Source: Candidatus Puniceispirillum sp. (GTDB taxonomy: Bacteria > Pseudomonadota > Alphaproteobacteria > Puniceispirillales > Puniceispirillaceae). From it: 64,000 nt of DNA. The stretch spans positions 18,793 through 82,792 of the forward strand of contig JAOEVD010000010.1 in assembly GCA_028383305.1 (NCBI GenBank). Reading direction: 5' to 3'. Made by a program: the position numbers and the translations under genes. The notes beneath the pieces are model-generated. The model worked only from the letters and a program-made list of their open reading frames with translations, was not told the origin of the DNA and did no database searches. Each line of letters begins with the position of its first letter. The stretch's first letter is position 1. Below, in pieces: positions 15,641 to 24,788 of the stretch.

Positions 15641-18214
15641 TTAAAGTTCGCGAAGCAGCGGCGCCGGTTTGCGGCCAAGGGTTTTCATCGCGCCAGTCAG
15701 TCCCAGTACCGCCGTTGCCACGGCACCGGCAAGAGTGGTAGCGAAAACCAGCCAGCCATCAAGGATAAATTCCGCGCCCAAAAACCCATGAACCAAAGCC
15801 CAGCTTGCAAGGCTGCCAATAAACGCTGCGGCAATGGCGGTAAGCAATCCTAAAAACGCATATTCGAGAAACCAGGCAAGGCCAATCGACAGGCGTGTTG
15901 CACCAAGCACTTTTAAAATAACCGAGTCAGCAAGCCGTTGCGATTCGCTGCTGGCAACGGTTCCGGCAAGAACCGCAATGCCGGCGATAAGGGTGACAAG
16001 GGCGGTTAACCGCACCGCACCGCCAAGAAGGCCAATGACGCGCTGCGCGGTTGCCACCGCTTCTTTCACCGAAACCGCCGAGATGTTTGAAAAGTTGCTG
16101 GTAACGGCGCGCTCAACCGCATCGGTGGCGGCGTCACTATCGGCATGGGTGGTTGCAATCCAGCTATGCGGGGCGGCATCAAGGACACCCGGGTTCAGCA
16201 CAAAAACAAAATTGATCTGAAAACTTTGCCAATCCACTTCGCGAAGATTGGCGATTGTTGCGGTGATTTCGCGTCCAAGAACATTGATGCTAACCGTATC
16301 GCCAATCGTTAGGCCAAAATCACCAGCCGCATCTTCGGACATTGAAACAAGTGGCGGGCCGCTATAATCGCTTGGCCACCAATCTCCGGCGACAATCTCG
16401 CTTCCTTTGGGTGCCGATGCTGACCATGTCAAAGCGCGGTCACCGCGCAGAATCCATGCCGATCCTTCAGGCGGGGTAATTTCCGCTGTTGGAATGTCAT
16501 TGATCTTGGAAACGCGGCCACGAAGCATTGGCGTTTTGGTGATTTGTGAAATGCCATCAATTGATTTGGCCAGCTTTTCAAAGGCGTCAATCTGGCGTGG
16601 CTGAATGTCAATAAAGAACCAAGCAGGCGCATGTTCGGCAACCCGATCGTCAATTTGGCGGCCAAGATTGGATTCGCTTACCGATACCGCCACTAGAACC
16701 GAAAGCCCAAGCCCAAAGGCAATAATGACTGCGCGCACCGGTGAACCGGGGCGGGTAATATTGGACAATGCCAAACGGGCAGGAACAAAACGTGGCAAGG
16801 GCGCAAGGCGCAATATCCGCACCAAAATGTTGCCAAGAACCGATAATAGCAATAACGAAGCTAGCGAACCGCCAATAAAGCTGGCGGTGATGCCAAGATT
16901 ATGCGTTGCAAGATAGGCCAGCCATGTCAGGCCAATGGCGGCTATGATCATCATCACGAGATAGCGCGGCTTGGGCCAGCCATCGGGCATTTCAATCAAG
17001 CTGCGAAACAGATCGCCAGCGCGTACTTCTTCGGCCTTGGCCAGCGGCCAAACAGCAAACAGAAAAGCGGTGCCAAGCCCGAAACCGGCAGCAATGATCA
17101 ATGGCACCGGATAGATTGTCATTTCAAGCGGAACAGTGACATAGTCAGACAGGATGTGAATAGCAAATAGTGGGGCAATCGCCGCAACGATCAGTCCGGC
17201 CGCAACCCCGCAAGTGGCGACCACAAATATTTGCAAAAGATAGATTCGGAAAATCAGAATTGATGGTGCGCCAAGGCATTTCAGCGTGGCAATCACCGGC
17301 ATCCGGCTTGCCAGCCATGCGCGCACAGCACCCGCAACCCCAAGCCCGCCAATAAGAAGTGCGGTCAGGCCAACAAGCACCAGAAAAATTTCCGCCTGAT
17401 TGACAAAGCGGTCAAATCCCGGGGCGGCGCTGGCAACTTCGCGCACCCTTGCATGGGTTGGCGCGGTCAGCTGGTTTAATGTGGCCATCGCCGCATCGCG
17501 GTCTTGGGAATTATCAAGCAAAAGCCGATAACGATAGGTGATAAATGACCCCGGTTGCTGAAGGCCAGTGGCGGCCAAAGTCGCATCCGAGATCAGCACG
17601 CGCGGACCAAAACTAACAAAGCTGATTGACCGGTCAGGCTCGCTGGTCAGCGCTGCGCGTACCTCGACATCAAGATTGCCAAGACGGGCGCGATCACCCG
17701 GTTTCAAGCCAAGACTGCGAAGCAAAGCGTCATCGGCGACAATTCCTGTCTGATGAAGCGCATCAGCAAGCGGCATTGACGGCGCCGTTGCGGCAGTGCC
17801 GACAAGCGGCCATTTACTGTCAACGGCTTTTAGTTCAACCAGCTTTCGCCGGTCGCTTGCCTGCAGCATGGCGCGCATCTGAACCACTTTTGACACTGTG
17901 CCAAAACGGCTGGCGGCCTCGATGATTTCGGGGTTTGGCGCGGTATGAAGGCTGCTGATTTCAATATCGCCACCAAGCAGAATACGCGCATTATCACTAA
18001 TCCCGCTCCGCATTGATTCTGCAACCGAACCAACGGTGCCAATCGCGGCAACACCAAGAAGCAAAGCCCCTAAAAAGACCCGAAACCGGCCAAGGCTGCC
18101 ACGTATTTCGCGTTTGGCAAGCTGCCAGGCAAAGCCCCATCCATAACGGCTTACGGTAATCGGGCTTATATCATCGCGGTCAGCGGGGCGCGTGTTTTTA
18201 TCGGCCTTGGTCAC
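15641..18214 (-). CDS. ybbP: ABC transporter permease, YbbP/FtsX-like
   Basis: This large integral membrane protein (857 residues) has the duplicated FtsX/MacB-type layout: an N-terminal membrane segment (about residues 44-62), a periplasmic domain, a cluster of three or more helices (about 265-400), further helices near 420-470, a second periplasmic domain, and a final helix bundle (about 735-845). The ATG overlaps the stop of the ATPase gene by 4 bases (ATGA), so the two are translationally coupled. Divergent pairing with tesA is the well-known ybbAP-tesA arrangement of Proteobacteria. The exported substrate is not established; lipid, lipoprotein-like or hydrophobic cargo has been suggested because of the esterase link. 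Confidence 0.9.
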   Translation of the reverse strand: MTKADKNTRPADRDDISPITVSRYGWGFAWQLAKREIRGSLGRFRVFLGALLLGVAAIGTVGSVAESMRSGISDNARILLGGDIEISSLHTAPNPEIIEAASRFGTVSKVVQMRAMLQASDRRKLVELKAVDSKWPLVGTAATAPSMPLADALHQTGIVADDALLRSLGLKPGDRARLGNLDVEVRAALTSEPDRSISFVSFGPRVLISDATLAATGLQQPGSFITYRYRLLLDNSQDRDAAMATLNQLTAPTHARVREVASAAPGFDRFVNQAEIFLVLVGLTALLIGGLGVAGAVRAWLASRMPVIATLKCLGAPSILIFRIYLLQIFVVATCGVAAGLIVAAIAPLFAIHILSDYVTVPLEMTIYPVPLIIAAGFGLGTAFLFAVWPLAKAEEVRAGDLFRSLIEMPDGWPKPRYLVMMIIAAIGLTWLAYLATHNLGITASFIGGSLASLLLLSVLGNILVRILRLAPLPRFVPARLALSNITRPGSPVRAVIIAFGLGLSVLVAVSVSESNLGRQIDDRVAEHAPAWFFIDIQPRQIDAFEKLAKSIDGISQITKTPMLRGRVSKINDIPTAEITPPEGSAWILRGDRALTWSASAPKGSEIVAGDWWPSDYSGPPLVSMSEDAAGDFGLTIGDTVSINVLGREITATIANLREVDWQSFQINFVFVLNPGVLDAAPHSWIATTHADSDAATDAVERAVTSNFSNISAVSVKEAVATAQRVIGLLGGAVRLTALVTLIAGIAVLAGTVASSESQRLADSVILKVLGATRLSIGLAWFLEYAFLGLLTAIAAAFIGSLASWALVHGFLGAEFILDGWLVFATTLAGAVATAVLGLTGAMKTLGRKPAPLLREL

Positions 18215-18933
18215 TGTTTGGTGTCTCCGGCAATCAAGCCATCTTCGATTTCAAGAACGCGCGAACAGCGAGTGGCAAGTGATGCATCATGCGTGACAAG
18301 AACCAGCGCCGCACCAGCTTCTTGTGCGCTTTTGAACAGTATATTGACGACTTTTTCGCCGGTGGCACTGTCAAGATTTCCAGTTGGCTCATCGGCCAAA
18401 AGAATGCGGGGTTTGGGGGCAATGGCGCGGGCAATCGCAACGCGCTGTTGTTCGCCGCCCGACATTTGATCGGGAAGATGCGTCAAGCGGTGTCCCAATC
18501 CAACCGACCGAAGCGCCGCTGCGGCACTTGTTTCAGCATCGGCGCAGCCCGCCAACTCAAGTGGTATCGACACATTTTGCAAGGCGGTGAGTGACGGGAT
18601 CAGCCGAAATGCCTGAAACACAATGCCAACCATATCGCGACGCAAAGCGGCAAGCGGATCTTCTTGCATGTTGGTGATATCGTTTCCAGCCAATGAGATG
18701 CGCCCCTTGGTCAGGGTTTCAAGACCGGCCATCACCATCAATAGGCTGGTTTTGCCAGCACCACTTGGCCCCAAAACGCCAACGGTTTCACCTGCACCAA
18801 TTTGCAAATTAATGCCTTTTAAAATTTTGACTTTTGCCACCGCTGTGCCAAGGGTCAGATGCGCAGCGTTGAGATCAATAACGGCTGGCTCGATTGTGGC
18901 GGGTTCATTTGCAGCTTTGGATGATGATGCCAT
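18211..18933 (-). CDS. ybbA: ABC transporter ATP-binding protein, YbbA/LolD-like
   Basis: This 240-residue ATPase of the LolD/MacB type has a Walker A motif GPSGAGKT (about residues 55-62), a Q-loop in FQAFRLIPSLTA, the signature MSGGEQQRVAIARA, Walker B ILLADEPTGNLD and the switch histidine in LVTHD. It energises the YbbP-like permease, whose gene overlaps its stop. I prefer the ATG at 18933 because the first 45 residues of the longer frame (from 19068) do not resemble the family and would run across the palindrome between this gene and tesA. Confidence 0.92.
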   Translation of the reverse strand: MASSSKAANEPATIEPAVIDLNAAHLTLGTAVAKVKILKGINLQIGAGETVGVLGPSGAGKTSLLMVMAGLETLTKGRISLAGNDITNMQEDPLAALRRDMVGIVFQAFRLIPSLTALQNVSIPLELAGCADAETSAAAALRSVGLGHRLTHLPDQMSGGEQQRVAIARAIAPKPRILLADEPTGNLDSATGEKVVNILFKSAQEAGAALVLVTHDASLATRCSRVLEIEDGLIAGDTKQ

Positions 18934-19024
18934 GAGACTATTCCAATCCTTGATCGTGATGCCCACAATATGGGCTGGTGGGTCATTGATAATCTGCCCG
19001 CTCTGGAAAAACCGGCTTGTATTT

Positions 19025-19040
19025 CCTACATGCATGTAGG
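19025..19040. promoter_or_regulatory. Perfect 16-bp palindrome between ybbA and tesA
   Basis: CCTACATGCATGTAGG is a perfect inverted repeat with no spacer. It sits 92 bases upstream of the ybbA start and 100 bases upstream of the tesA start, the expected place for an operator of a dimeric regulator acting on both. No regulator gene lies next to it, and I do not recognise the motif. Confidence 0.5.
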
Positions 19041-19139
19041 GTCTTTGACCAAATCCCGGCGCGACCATGCCTCAGGGGGTTACCATCCTTGGAAAAACAT
19101 ATGGGTTGGCATGATGCCGAGATCAAGGGAAACGCGATA

Positions 19140-19823
19140 ATGATAGCTGGATTTTTCTGCCGCCTTTTGGGGCTATTTGGCCGCTGTCGCCATTTTGTTA
19201 AACCGTTGGCATTAGCTGGCATGATGGCACTGATGCCGGTATCGTCAGCCATGGCCTCGGATCAGCCAGTTTTGATGGTTCTTGGTGACTCGCTTGTCGC
19301 CGGTCATGGTTTGCCGCAGGGCGAGGCCTTTCCCGATGTTCTTGGCCGGTTGTTGAAAAAAGACGGCGTTGATGTCAAGATCGTCAATGCAGGGGTTTCG
19401 GGTGATACCACCGCTGGCGGGTTGGCGCGTCTTGATTGGTCGCTTGCCGCTAAACCTGATGCAGCGATTATCGTCCTTGGGGGGAATGATCTGCTTCGCG
19501 GCCTTGAGCCAGCGGCAAGCTATAGCAATCTTGAGGGCATCATCGAACAGCTTGCGGCAAATCAAGTTGAGGTACTTCTTGCTGGAATGCAGGCACCGCG
19601 CAATCTGGGTGCCGATTATGCAAATGAATTTGATGCGATCTATGACCGGTTGGCAAGGCGTCACAAGATTTTGTTCTATCCCTTTTTTCTGGATGGTGTG
19701 GCCTTGCAGCCAGCGATGAACCAGCCTGATGGAATGCATCCAAACGAGCAAGGGGTGGCGCATATTGCGACAAAGATTTTGCCGTTGGTAAAAACCTTGT
19801 TATCGAAAACGGGTAAATCATAG
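19140..19823 (+). CDS. tesA: Arylesterase / acyl-CoA thioesterase I (GDSL, TesA-like)
   Basis: This exported SGNH-hydrolase has 227 residues from the ATG at 19140, which has AAGGGA nine bases upstream. A signal peptide ends near AMA, residue 39. Block I is VLGDSLVAGHG with nucleophile S51, block II GVSGDTTAGG, block III GGNDLLRG, and the catalytic D197 and H200 sit in DGMHPNEQG. Homologues hydrolyse thioesters, lysophospholipids and aryl esters in the periplasm. The divergent neighbour ybbAP is the conserved partner. Confidence 0.93.
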   Translation: MIAGFFCRLLGLFGRCRHFVKPLALAGMMALMPVSSAMASDQPVLMVLGDSLVAGHGLPQGEAFPDVLGRLLKKDGVDVKIVNAGVSGDTTAGGLARLDWSLAAKPDAAIIVLGGNDLLRGLEPAASYSNLEGIIEQLAANQVEVLLAGMQAPRNLGADYANEFDAIYDRLARRHKILFYPFFLDGVALQPAMNQPDGMHPNEQGVAHIATKILPLVKTLLSKTGKS

Positions 19824-19985
19824 CTATGGTGCGGTGATAGCGTCCGCGCCGTTACATTTCCGGCCGTTGCGTTTTCGGTTGGCGCATTTTGGAAAGTCTT
19901 TGCATCACAGCGCGAGGTATCCTAAAACAATCTGTGTCGCCGCATGCGAGTTTGGGATCGGTTTCATATTGATGCCATAAACCGA

Positions 19986-20030
19986 TGACACAATGTAAAG
20001 AAACGCCCCAACGGGGCTATTATTGTGTCA
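19986..20030 (+). ncRNA. Two-tier RNA hairpin in the leader of the IalB-like gene (candidate)
   Basis: TGACACAAT (19986-19994) pairs perfectly with ATTGTGTCA (20022-20030). Nested inside, GCCCC (20005-20009) pairs with GGGGC (20013-20017) around a 3-base loop, with an asymmetric internal loop of 10 and 4 bases. The element ends 37 bases before the start codon at 20068, outside the ribosome-binding site. No T run follows, so it is not a standard terminator. It could be a leader RNA structure or, at DNA level, an operator with 9-bp arms. Confidence 0.5.
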
Positions 20031-20067
20031 GTGAGACCAGATAAGCGAATAAAGGAAGAGTGAATAA

Positions 20068-20589
20068 ATGTTCAGACTCAGCAGAATGATGGGTGTTTTC
20101 ACATTGGTGATCGCGACCAGTTTTGCAGCAGCGCCTGCCTTTGCCGAACCGGTACAGATGCTCATTGAAAAAGATTGGGGCGCCTATCGCTATGATAATG
20201 ATGGCAGTCGCATTTGTTTTGTTAGCAGCGTGCCAATCTCAAGCAAAGGCAAGTATGATCCTGAAAACCGTGGTGATATAAGGGTTTTTGTATCGCATGG
20301 CCCGGGCAAGGCTGAACGTGATGTCGTTCAGGTGATTGCCGGCTATCGCTATAAGGCGCAGTCGGATGTAACCCTGTTGATTGACGGCAAAAGCTTTAAA
20401 TTATTCACCCTTGAAGACCGCGCCTATGCCGAAAGCGAAGAAGATGACCGGCGGATTATCGTGCAGATGAAACGTGGTAACAAAATGACCGTCATCGGCA
20501 CCTCTAGCCGTGGCACAAAAACCACCGATACCTATTCATTGGCAGGCTTTACCAAGACCAAAGCTGTTATTGACAAGACCTGCAAATGA
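20068..20589 (+). CDS. Invasion-associated locus B (IalB)-like periplasmic protein
   Basis: The 173-residue protein has a clear signal peptide ([10 protein letters not shown]... to AFA, residue 26). The mature domain of about 147 residues is typical of the alphaproteobacterial IalB family: [20 protein letters not shown], a central [14 protein letters not shown] and a final ...IDKTCK cysteine that probably disulfide-bonds the CFVS cysteine. In Bartonella the family was named for erythrocyte invasion, but it is widespread in free-living alphaproteobacteria where its role is unknown. AAGGAAGAG precedes the ATG. Its TGA overlaps the rlmN ATG (ATGA), so the pair is co-translated. A structured leader lies just upstream. 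Confidence 0.82.
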   Translation: MFRLSRMMGVFTLVIATSFAAAPAFAEPVQMLIEKDWGAYRYDNDGSRICFVSSVPISSKGKYDPENRGDIRVFVSHGPGKAERDVVQVIAGYRYKAQSDVTLLIDGKSFKLFTLEDRAYAESEEDDRRIIVQMKRGNKMTVIGTSSRGTKTTDTYSLAGFTKTKAVIDKTCK

Positions 20590-21731
20590 CCGTTGTTTCC
20601 GAGCTAGCTGTGGCGGATCAGCCTGCGCCCATCGCCATGGATGCGCCGATGCAAAAAACCAACCTTCTTGGTTTGGCGCTTGCCGATCTTGAGGCGGAGA
20701 TGGTGGCGCTTGGCCTACCAAAATTCCGTGCGCGGCAGGTTTGGCGTTGGGTTTGGCGTCATGGCCTCAGCAGCTTTGACGAAATGAGCGATCTTGGCAA
20801 ACCGGTTCGCGAATTGCTGGCAGCGCATTTTTCGGCCGACCGGCCAGCGGTTTCGCGGCGGTTGCAGTCAGTTGATGGCACGATCAAATGGCTTATCCGT
20901 TTTGCCGATGGCAATGAGGCCGAATGTGTTTATATCCCTGATAAGAAGCGCGGCACCTTGTGTATATCATCACAGGTTGGCTGTACCCTGACATGTAGTT
21001 TTTGTCACACGGGAACACAAAAGCTGGTTCGCAATCTAACCATTGCCGAAATTTGCGGTCAGGTATTGCTGGCGATGGATGAGTTGAATGACTGGCCATC
21101 GGGCAAGCCGGAACGCCGCCTTACCAATATCGTTTTGATGGGCATGGGCGAGCCTTTGTTCAATTATGAAAATGTTGCCACGGCGATGCGTATCATCATG
21201 AGCGGCGAAGGTGTGGCGATTTCAAAACGCCGCATTACCTTGTCAACGTCGGGTGTTGTTCCTGAAATCAGACGTTGCGGTGAAGAATTAGGAGTTAATC
21301 TGGCAATTTCGCTTCATGCAACGCGTGACGAGCTTCGTGATGAGTTGGTACCAATCAACCGAAAATACCCGCTTGCTGAATTGATTGATGCGTGCCGTAA
21401 TTATCCTGGCCTATCCAATGCACGGCGAATTACATGGGAATATGTGATGCTTGACGGGGTGAATGATAGTGACGAGGATTGCCGCGCATTATTGGCGTTG
21501 ATCAAGGGCATACCGTCAAAGCTGAATTTGATTCCGTTTAACCCATGGCCCGGCAGCCCCTATATCTGCTCGTCAGATGAACGGATCGAATCTTTTGCCA
21601 AACGCGTTTTGAATGCGGGCTATGCATCACCGGTTCGCACGCCGCGTGGCCGTGATATTCTGGCGGCCTGTGGCCAGTTAAAATCTGATTCACAGCGAGC
21701 ACGGCGGCAGAAAACCGGAATTGCTGGCTAG
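20586..21731 (+). CDS. rlmN: Dual-specificity rRNA/tRNA adenine-C2 methyltransferase RlmN
   Basis: This radical-SAM enzyme methylates C2 of A2503 in 23S rRNA and A37 in some tRNAs. It has 381 residues. The 4Fe-4S cluster cysteines are C133, C137 and C140 in [12 protein letters not shown]362 near the C-terminus (RDILAACGQ) is the expected methyl-carrying cysteine, equivalent to E. coli C355. [13 protein letters not shown] and [10 protein letters not shown] are diagnostic. It is translationally coupled to the IalB-like gene, a pairing common in alphaproteobacteria. Confidence 0.96.
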   Translation: MTVVSELAVADQPAPIAMDAPMQKTNLLGLALADLEAEMVALGLPKFRARQVWRWVWRHGLSSFDEMSDLGKPVRELLAAHFSADRPAVSRRLQSVDGTIKWLIRFADGNEAECVYIPDKKRGTLCISSQVGCTLTCSFCHTGTQKLVRNLTIAEICGQVLLAMDELNDWPSGKPERRLTNIVLMGMGEPLFNYENVATAMRIIMSGEGVAISKRRITLSTSGVVPEIRRCGEELGVNLAISLHATRDELRDELVPINRKYPLAELIDACRNYPGLSNARRITWEYVMLDGVNDSDEDCRALLALIKGIPSKLNLIPFNPWPGSPYICSSDERIESFAKRVLNAGYASPVRTPRGRDILAACGQLKSDSQRARRQKTGIAG

Positions 21732-21865
21732 CGGGCGTGGCTTGGCAAAAGCCATCTATTCATTACGAAAATTCCAAGTCTGCGCTTGAATCATTTGGTT
21801 TTAATCTTTACATATACACCACAACCATCGTCAATTTTTGGCAATGTCATTTTGGGAGTTACAAA

Positions 21866-22585
21866 ATGCAGGACAATCGTTTTATGAATACCGCCGCAGC
21901 GACCGCTGCCCAGACCGATGTCGGGCTGCGGGCTTATATGCTTGGCGTGTATAACCACATGACCACAGCTCTTTTGCTAACAGGCTTTTTTGCCTTTGCA
22001 ACAAAATGGGCCGTGCTGAATGTTGCTGGTCTTGGCCAGCTTTTATATGGCACACCATTGAAATGGGTCATTATGCTTGCACCGCTTGGCATGGTGATCT
22101 GGCTATCAGCGCGGATTAACCGCATGTCAGCCACCAAGGCGCGGAACCTGTTCTATATCTATGGTGCCATCATGGGCTTGTCGCTTGCGTCAATCCTGTT
22201 TGTCTATACCGGTGCCAGTGTCGCGCGAGCCTTCTTTATCACTGCAGGCGCCTTTGCCGGCCTTAGCCTTTACGGCTATACTACCAAGCGCAGCCTGTCG
22301 GCGATGGGGTCATTCATGATCATTGGCCTGTTCGGTCTGATCATTGCGTCAATCGTGAATATCTTTATGGCGTCAACCCAGATGGAATTTGTGATTTCGG
22401 TTGGTGGTGTGTTGATTTTTGCTGGTTTGACCGCTTGGGATACACAGCGTATCAAATCCATGTATATGGCTGGTGACAGCCGCGAAGTGGCAGCGAAGAA
22501 ATCAATTTTTGGGGCGTTAACGCTTTATCTTGATTTCATCAATATGTTCCTGTTCATCCTGCGTCTTTTCGGAAACCGCGAATAG
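21866..22585 (+). CDS. Bax inhibitor-1/YccA family membrane protein
   Basis: This 239-residue protein has seven predicted membrane segments, and the C-terminal region (YLDFINMFLFILRLFGNRE) is the hallmark of bacterial BI-1 proteins, which act as pH-sensitive calcium leak channels in characterised homologues. The start at 21866 has GGGAG eight bases upstream; the frame extends back to 21737 without family resemblance. It follows rlmN on the same strand after 134 bases and is closed by a strong terminator. Substrate and physiological role in this organism are unknown. Confidence 0.92.
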   Translation: MQDNRFMNTAAATAAQTDVGLRAYMLGVYNHMTTALLLTGFFAFATKWAVLNVAGLGQLLYGTPLKWVIMLAPLGMVIWLSARINRMSATKARNLFYIYGAIMGLSLASILFVYTGASVARAFFITAGAFAGLSLYGYTTKRSLSAMGSFMIIGLFGLIIASIVNIFMASTQMEFVISVGGVLIFAGLTAWDTQRIKSMYMAGDSREVAAKKSIFGALTLYLDFINMFLFILRLFGNRE

Positions 22586-22616
22586 TCGCAATGTCGCCGC
22601 ATTAGGGAATAATTGA

Positions 22617-22653
22617 AACGCCCGTACCGCTATGGTGCGGGCGTTTTGTTTTT
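22617..22653 (+). terminator. Rho-independent terminator of the BI-1 gene
   Basis: AACGCCCGTACC pairs with GGTGCGGGCGTT (one T-G wobble) around a 5-base loop, followed by a T-rich run ending at 22653. It lies about 31 bases after the stop at 22585. Confidence 0.88.
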
Positions 22654-22729
22654 GCTAATATCTAAATCTGTTTAAAGCCGGTATTTGCAGGCTTGAATTC
22701 AGTCCTCACATCCAGCCGAGTGCCGTATT

Positions 22730-23686
22730 ATGTCTCATTTATCTGCCATGCTTGAATCGATAGTCAGCAAGGAGCCAGCCAAGGCGGCTGCTTGTGAGGC
22801 AATTGCTGGACTGGCAGCCGCAGCCGCGTCAATTGCGGCGGTGATCCGCCAGCCCGATCCTGGTGCGGCGCTTGGTGCCATTCGCGGCAGTGCCAATGCC
22901 GATGGTGATGACCAAAAGGCGCTCGATGTTCTGGCAGATGAAATGATCGAAGCTGCTTTGGCAGATGTGCCAGCGGTGGCTGCCTATCTTTCCGAAGAAC
23001 AGGATGACGCGGTTCAGCTTCATGATCATGGGACGGTGATCGTTGCCAGCGATCCTTTGGATGGGTCGTCAAATATTGATACGAATGTTTCGGTGGGAAC
23101 AATCTTTTCGATTTTGCCAGCCGCAGGTGGCGTCTTGCAGCCCGGTCGCAATCAGCTTGCTGCCGGATTTTTTGTTTATGGGCCGCAAACAACTTTGCTT
23201 GTTAGTTTTGGCAAAGCGGTTGCCGCTTTCCAACTTGGTGATGATGGCGTGTTTCACGATATGGGATGGGCGGTCACAATCCCGTCTGATACGCGTGAAT
23301 TTGCAATCAATGCGTCAAATATGCGGCATTGGCAGCCTGATGTTGCAGGTTATATCGCAGATTGCCTTGGCGGTGAGGCTGGCTCACGAAAAATTAATTT
23401 CAACATGCGCTGGATTGGCTCGCTTGTTGCCGATGCATGGCGCATTTTCCGGCGCGGCGGCATTTTTCTTTATCCAGCTGATGCGCGTTCGGGCTATGAG
23501 GCTGGGCGGCTTCGGCTGGTTTATGAAGCCAATCCGGTGGCGTTTTTGGTTGAGGCCGCTGGCGGTAAGGCCATTGACGGTGATGGCCCTATTCTTGATT
23601 TGGTGCCGCAAACGTTTCATGCCCGCGTGCCATTTATTTTTGGCTCTGTTAATGAAGTTGACGCATTTACCCGCTTTAGGTCATAA
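22730..23686 (+). CDS. fbp: Class 1 fructose-1,6-bisphosphatase
   Basis: The enzyme hydrolyses fructose-1,6-bisphosphate in gluconeogenesis. The 318-residue protein has the metal-binding SEEQDD and DPLDGSSNIDTN motifs and the substrate segment RGGIFLYPADARSGYEAGRLRLVYEANP (given here only as its ends: RGGIFLYP and RLRLVYEANP). These define class 1. It is followed 37 bases later by fba, forming a gluconeogenic pair. With PckA at 50.6 kb it shows that organic acids can be turned into hexoses. A Calvin-cycle role is possible in the family, but no RuBisCO or phosphoribulokinase gene is in view. Confidence 0.95.
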   Translation: MSHLSAMLESIVSKEPAKAAACEAIAGLAAAAASIAAVIRQPDPGAALGAIRGSANADGDDQKALDVLADEMIEAALADVPAVAAYLSEEQDDAVQLHDHGTVIVASDPLDGSSNIDTNVSVGTIFSILPAAGGVLQPGRNQLAAGFFVYGPQTTLLVSFGKAVAAFQLGDDGVFHDMGWAVTIPSDTREFAINASNMRHWQPDVAGYIADCLGGEAGSRKINFNMRWIGSLVADAWRIFRRGGIFLYPADARSGYEAGRLRLVYEANPVAFLVEAAGGKAIDGDGPILDLVPQTFHARVPFIFGSVNEVDAFTRFRS

Positions 23687-23723
23687 ATAGACCCTGAATT
23701 TCGCTTTGACATAGGATGATTGC

Positions 23724-24785
23724 ATGCTGATTTCCCTTCGCCAACTTCTTGATGACGCCGCCGAGCATGGCTATGGCGTTCCGGCCTTTAACATTAACAA
23801 TATGGAACAGGGCTTGGCTATTTTGAAGGCGGCTGACCGTGTCGATGCGCCGGTGATTATTCAGGCCAGTCGTGGGGCGCGTAATTATGCTGGCGATGTC
23901 ATGTTGCAGGCGATGGTCAAGGCCTTGGCCGAAATGTATCCGCATATTCCGGTCTGTATGCATCAAGATCACGGCAATAACGAAGCGACCTGCATGACAG
24001 CCATTCAATATGGATTTACCTCGGTGATGATGGATGGCTCGCTTGAAGCTGATGCGTCAACACCTGCCTCTTATGACTATAATCTGGATATCACCCGCCG
24101 CGTAACCGAAATGGCGCATCATGCTGGTGTGTCGGTTGAGGGCGAGCTTGGTGTTCTTGGTTCATTGGAAACTGGCGAGGGCGAGCAGGAAGATGGGCAT
24201 GGCGCAACCGGAAAATTATCCGAAGATCAGCTGCTAACCGATCCTGATCAGGCGTTTGAATTTGTCAAAGACACCAAAGTTGATGCGCTTGCCATTGCCA
24301 TGGGAACAAGCCATGGCGCCTATAAATTCACCCGCAAGCCAGATGGTGAAATTCTGGCGATGAATGTGGTTGAAGAAATCAATCGCCGCCTGCCGAATAT
24401 CCATCTTGTTATGCATGGATCATCAAGCGTGCCGCAGGAATTGCAAGATGTGTTCAATGCGCATGGTGGGGAAATGCCACAAACATGGGGCGTGCCGCTT
24501 GAAGAGATCGAGCGCGGCATCAAATATGGCGTTCGCAAGGTGAATATTGATACTGATTGCCGTCTTGCCATGCTTGGCGTCATTCGCAAGATTGCCAATG
24601 AAAATAAGGCCGAATTTGACCCGCGGAAATTCCTCAAGCCAGCAATGGATGCGATGGAAAGCCTGTGCACTGACCGGTTTGAACGGTTTGGCACGGCTGG
24701 CAATGCGGCGCGGATCAGGCCATTATCTCTGTCGGCAATGGCATCAAGCTATGCTAGCGGTGATCTTGACCCGTCAATCGGCTAG
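23724..24785 (+). CDS. fba: Fructose-bisphosphate aldolase, class II
   Basis: This zinc-dependent aldolase of 353 residues belongs to the 'Calvin-type' subgroup. Visible motifs are [24 protein letters not shown] with the zinc-binding histidine, FTSVMMDGS, the VEGELG glutamate, and the [11 protein letters not shown] loop with the second zinc histidine. It lies downstream of fbp in one transcript and ends 3 bases before the stop of the convergent SDR gene. It cleaves or forms fructose-1,6-bisphosphate in the cytosol. Confidence 0.96.
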   Translation: MLISLRQLLDDAAEHGYGVPAFNINNMEQGLAILKAADRVDAPVIIQASRGARNYAGDVMLQAMVKALAEMYPHIPVCMHQDHGNNEATCMTAIQYGFTSVMMDGSLEADASTPASYDYNLDITRRVTEMAHHAGVSVEGELGVLGSLETGEGEQEDGHGATGKLSEDQLLTDPDQAFEFVKDTKVDALAIAMGTSHGAYKFTRKPDGEILAMNVVEEINRRLPNIHLVMHGSSSVPQELQDVFNAHGGEMPQTWGVPLEEIERGIKYGVRKVNIDTDCRLAMLGVIRKIANENKAEFDPRKFLKPAMDAMESLCTDRFERFGTAGNAARIRPLSLSAMASSYASGDLDPSIG

Positions 24786-24788
24786 GGC

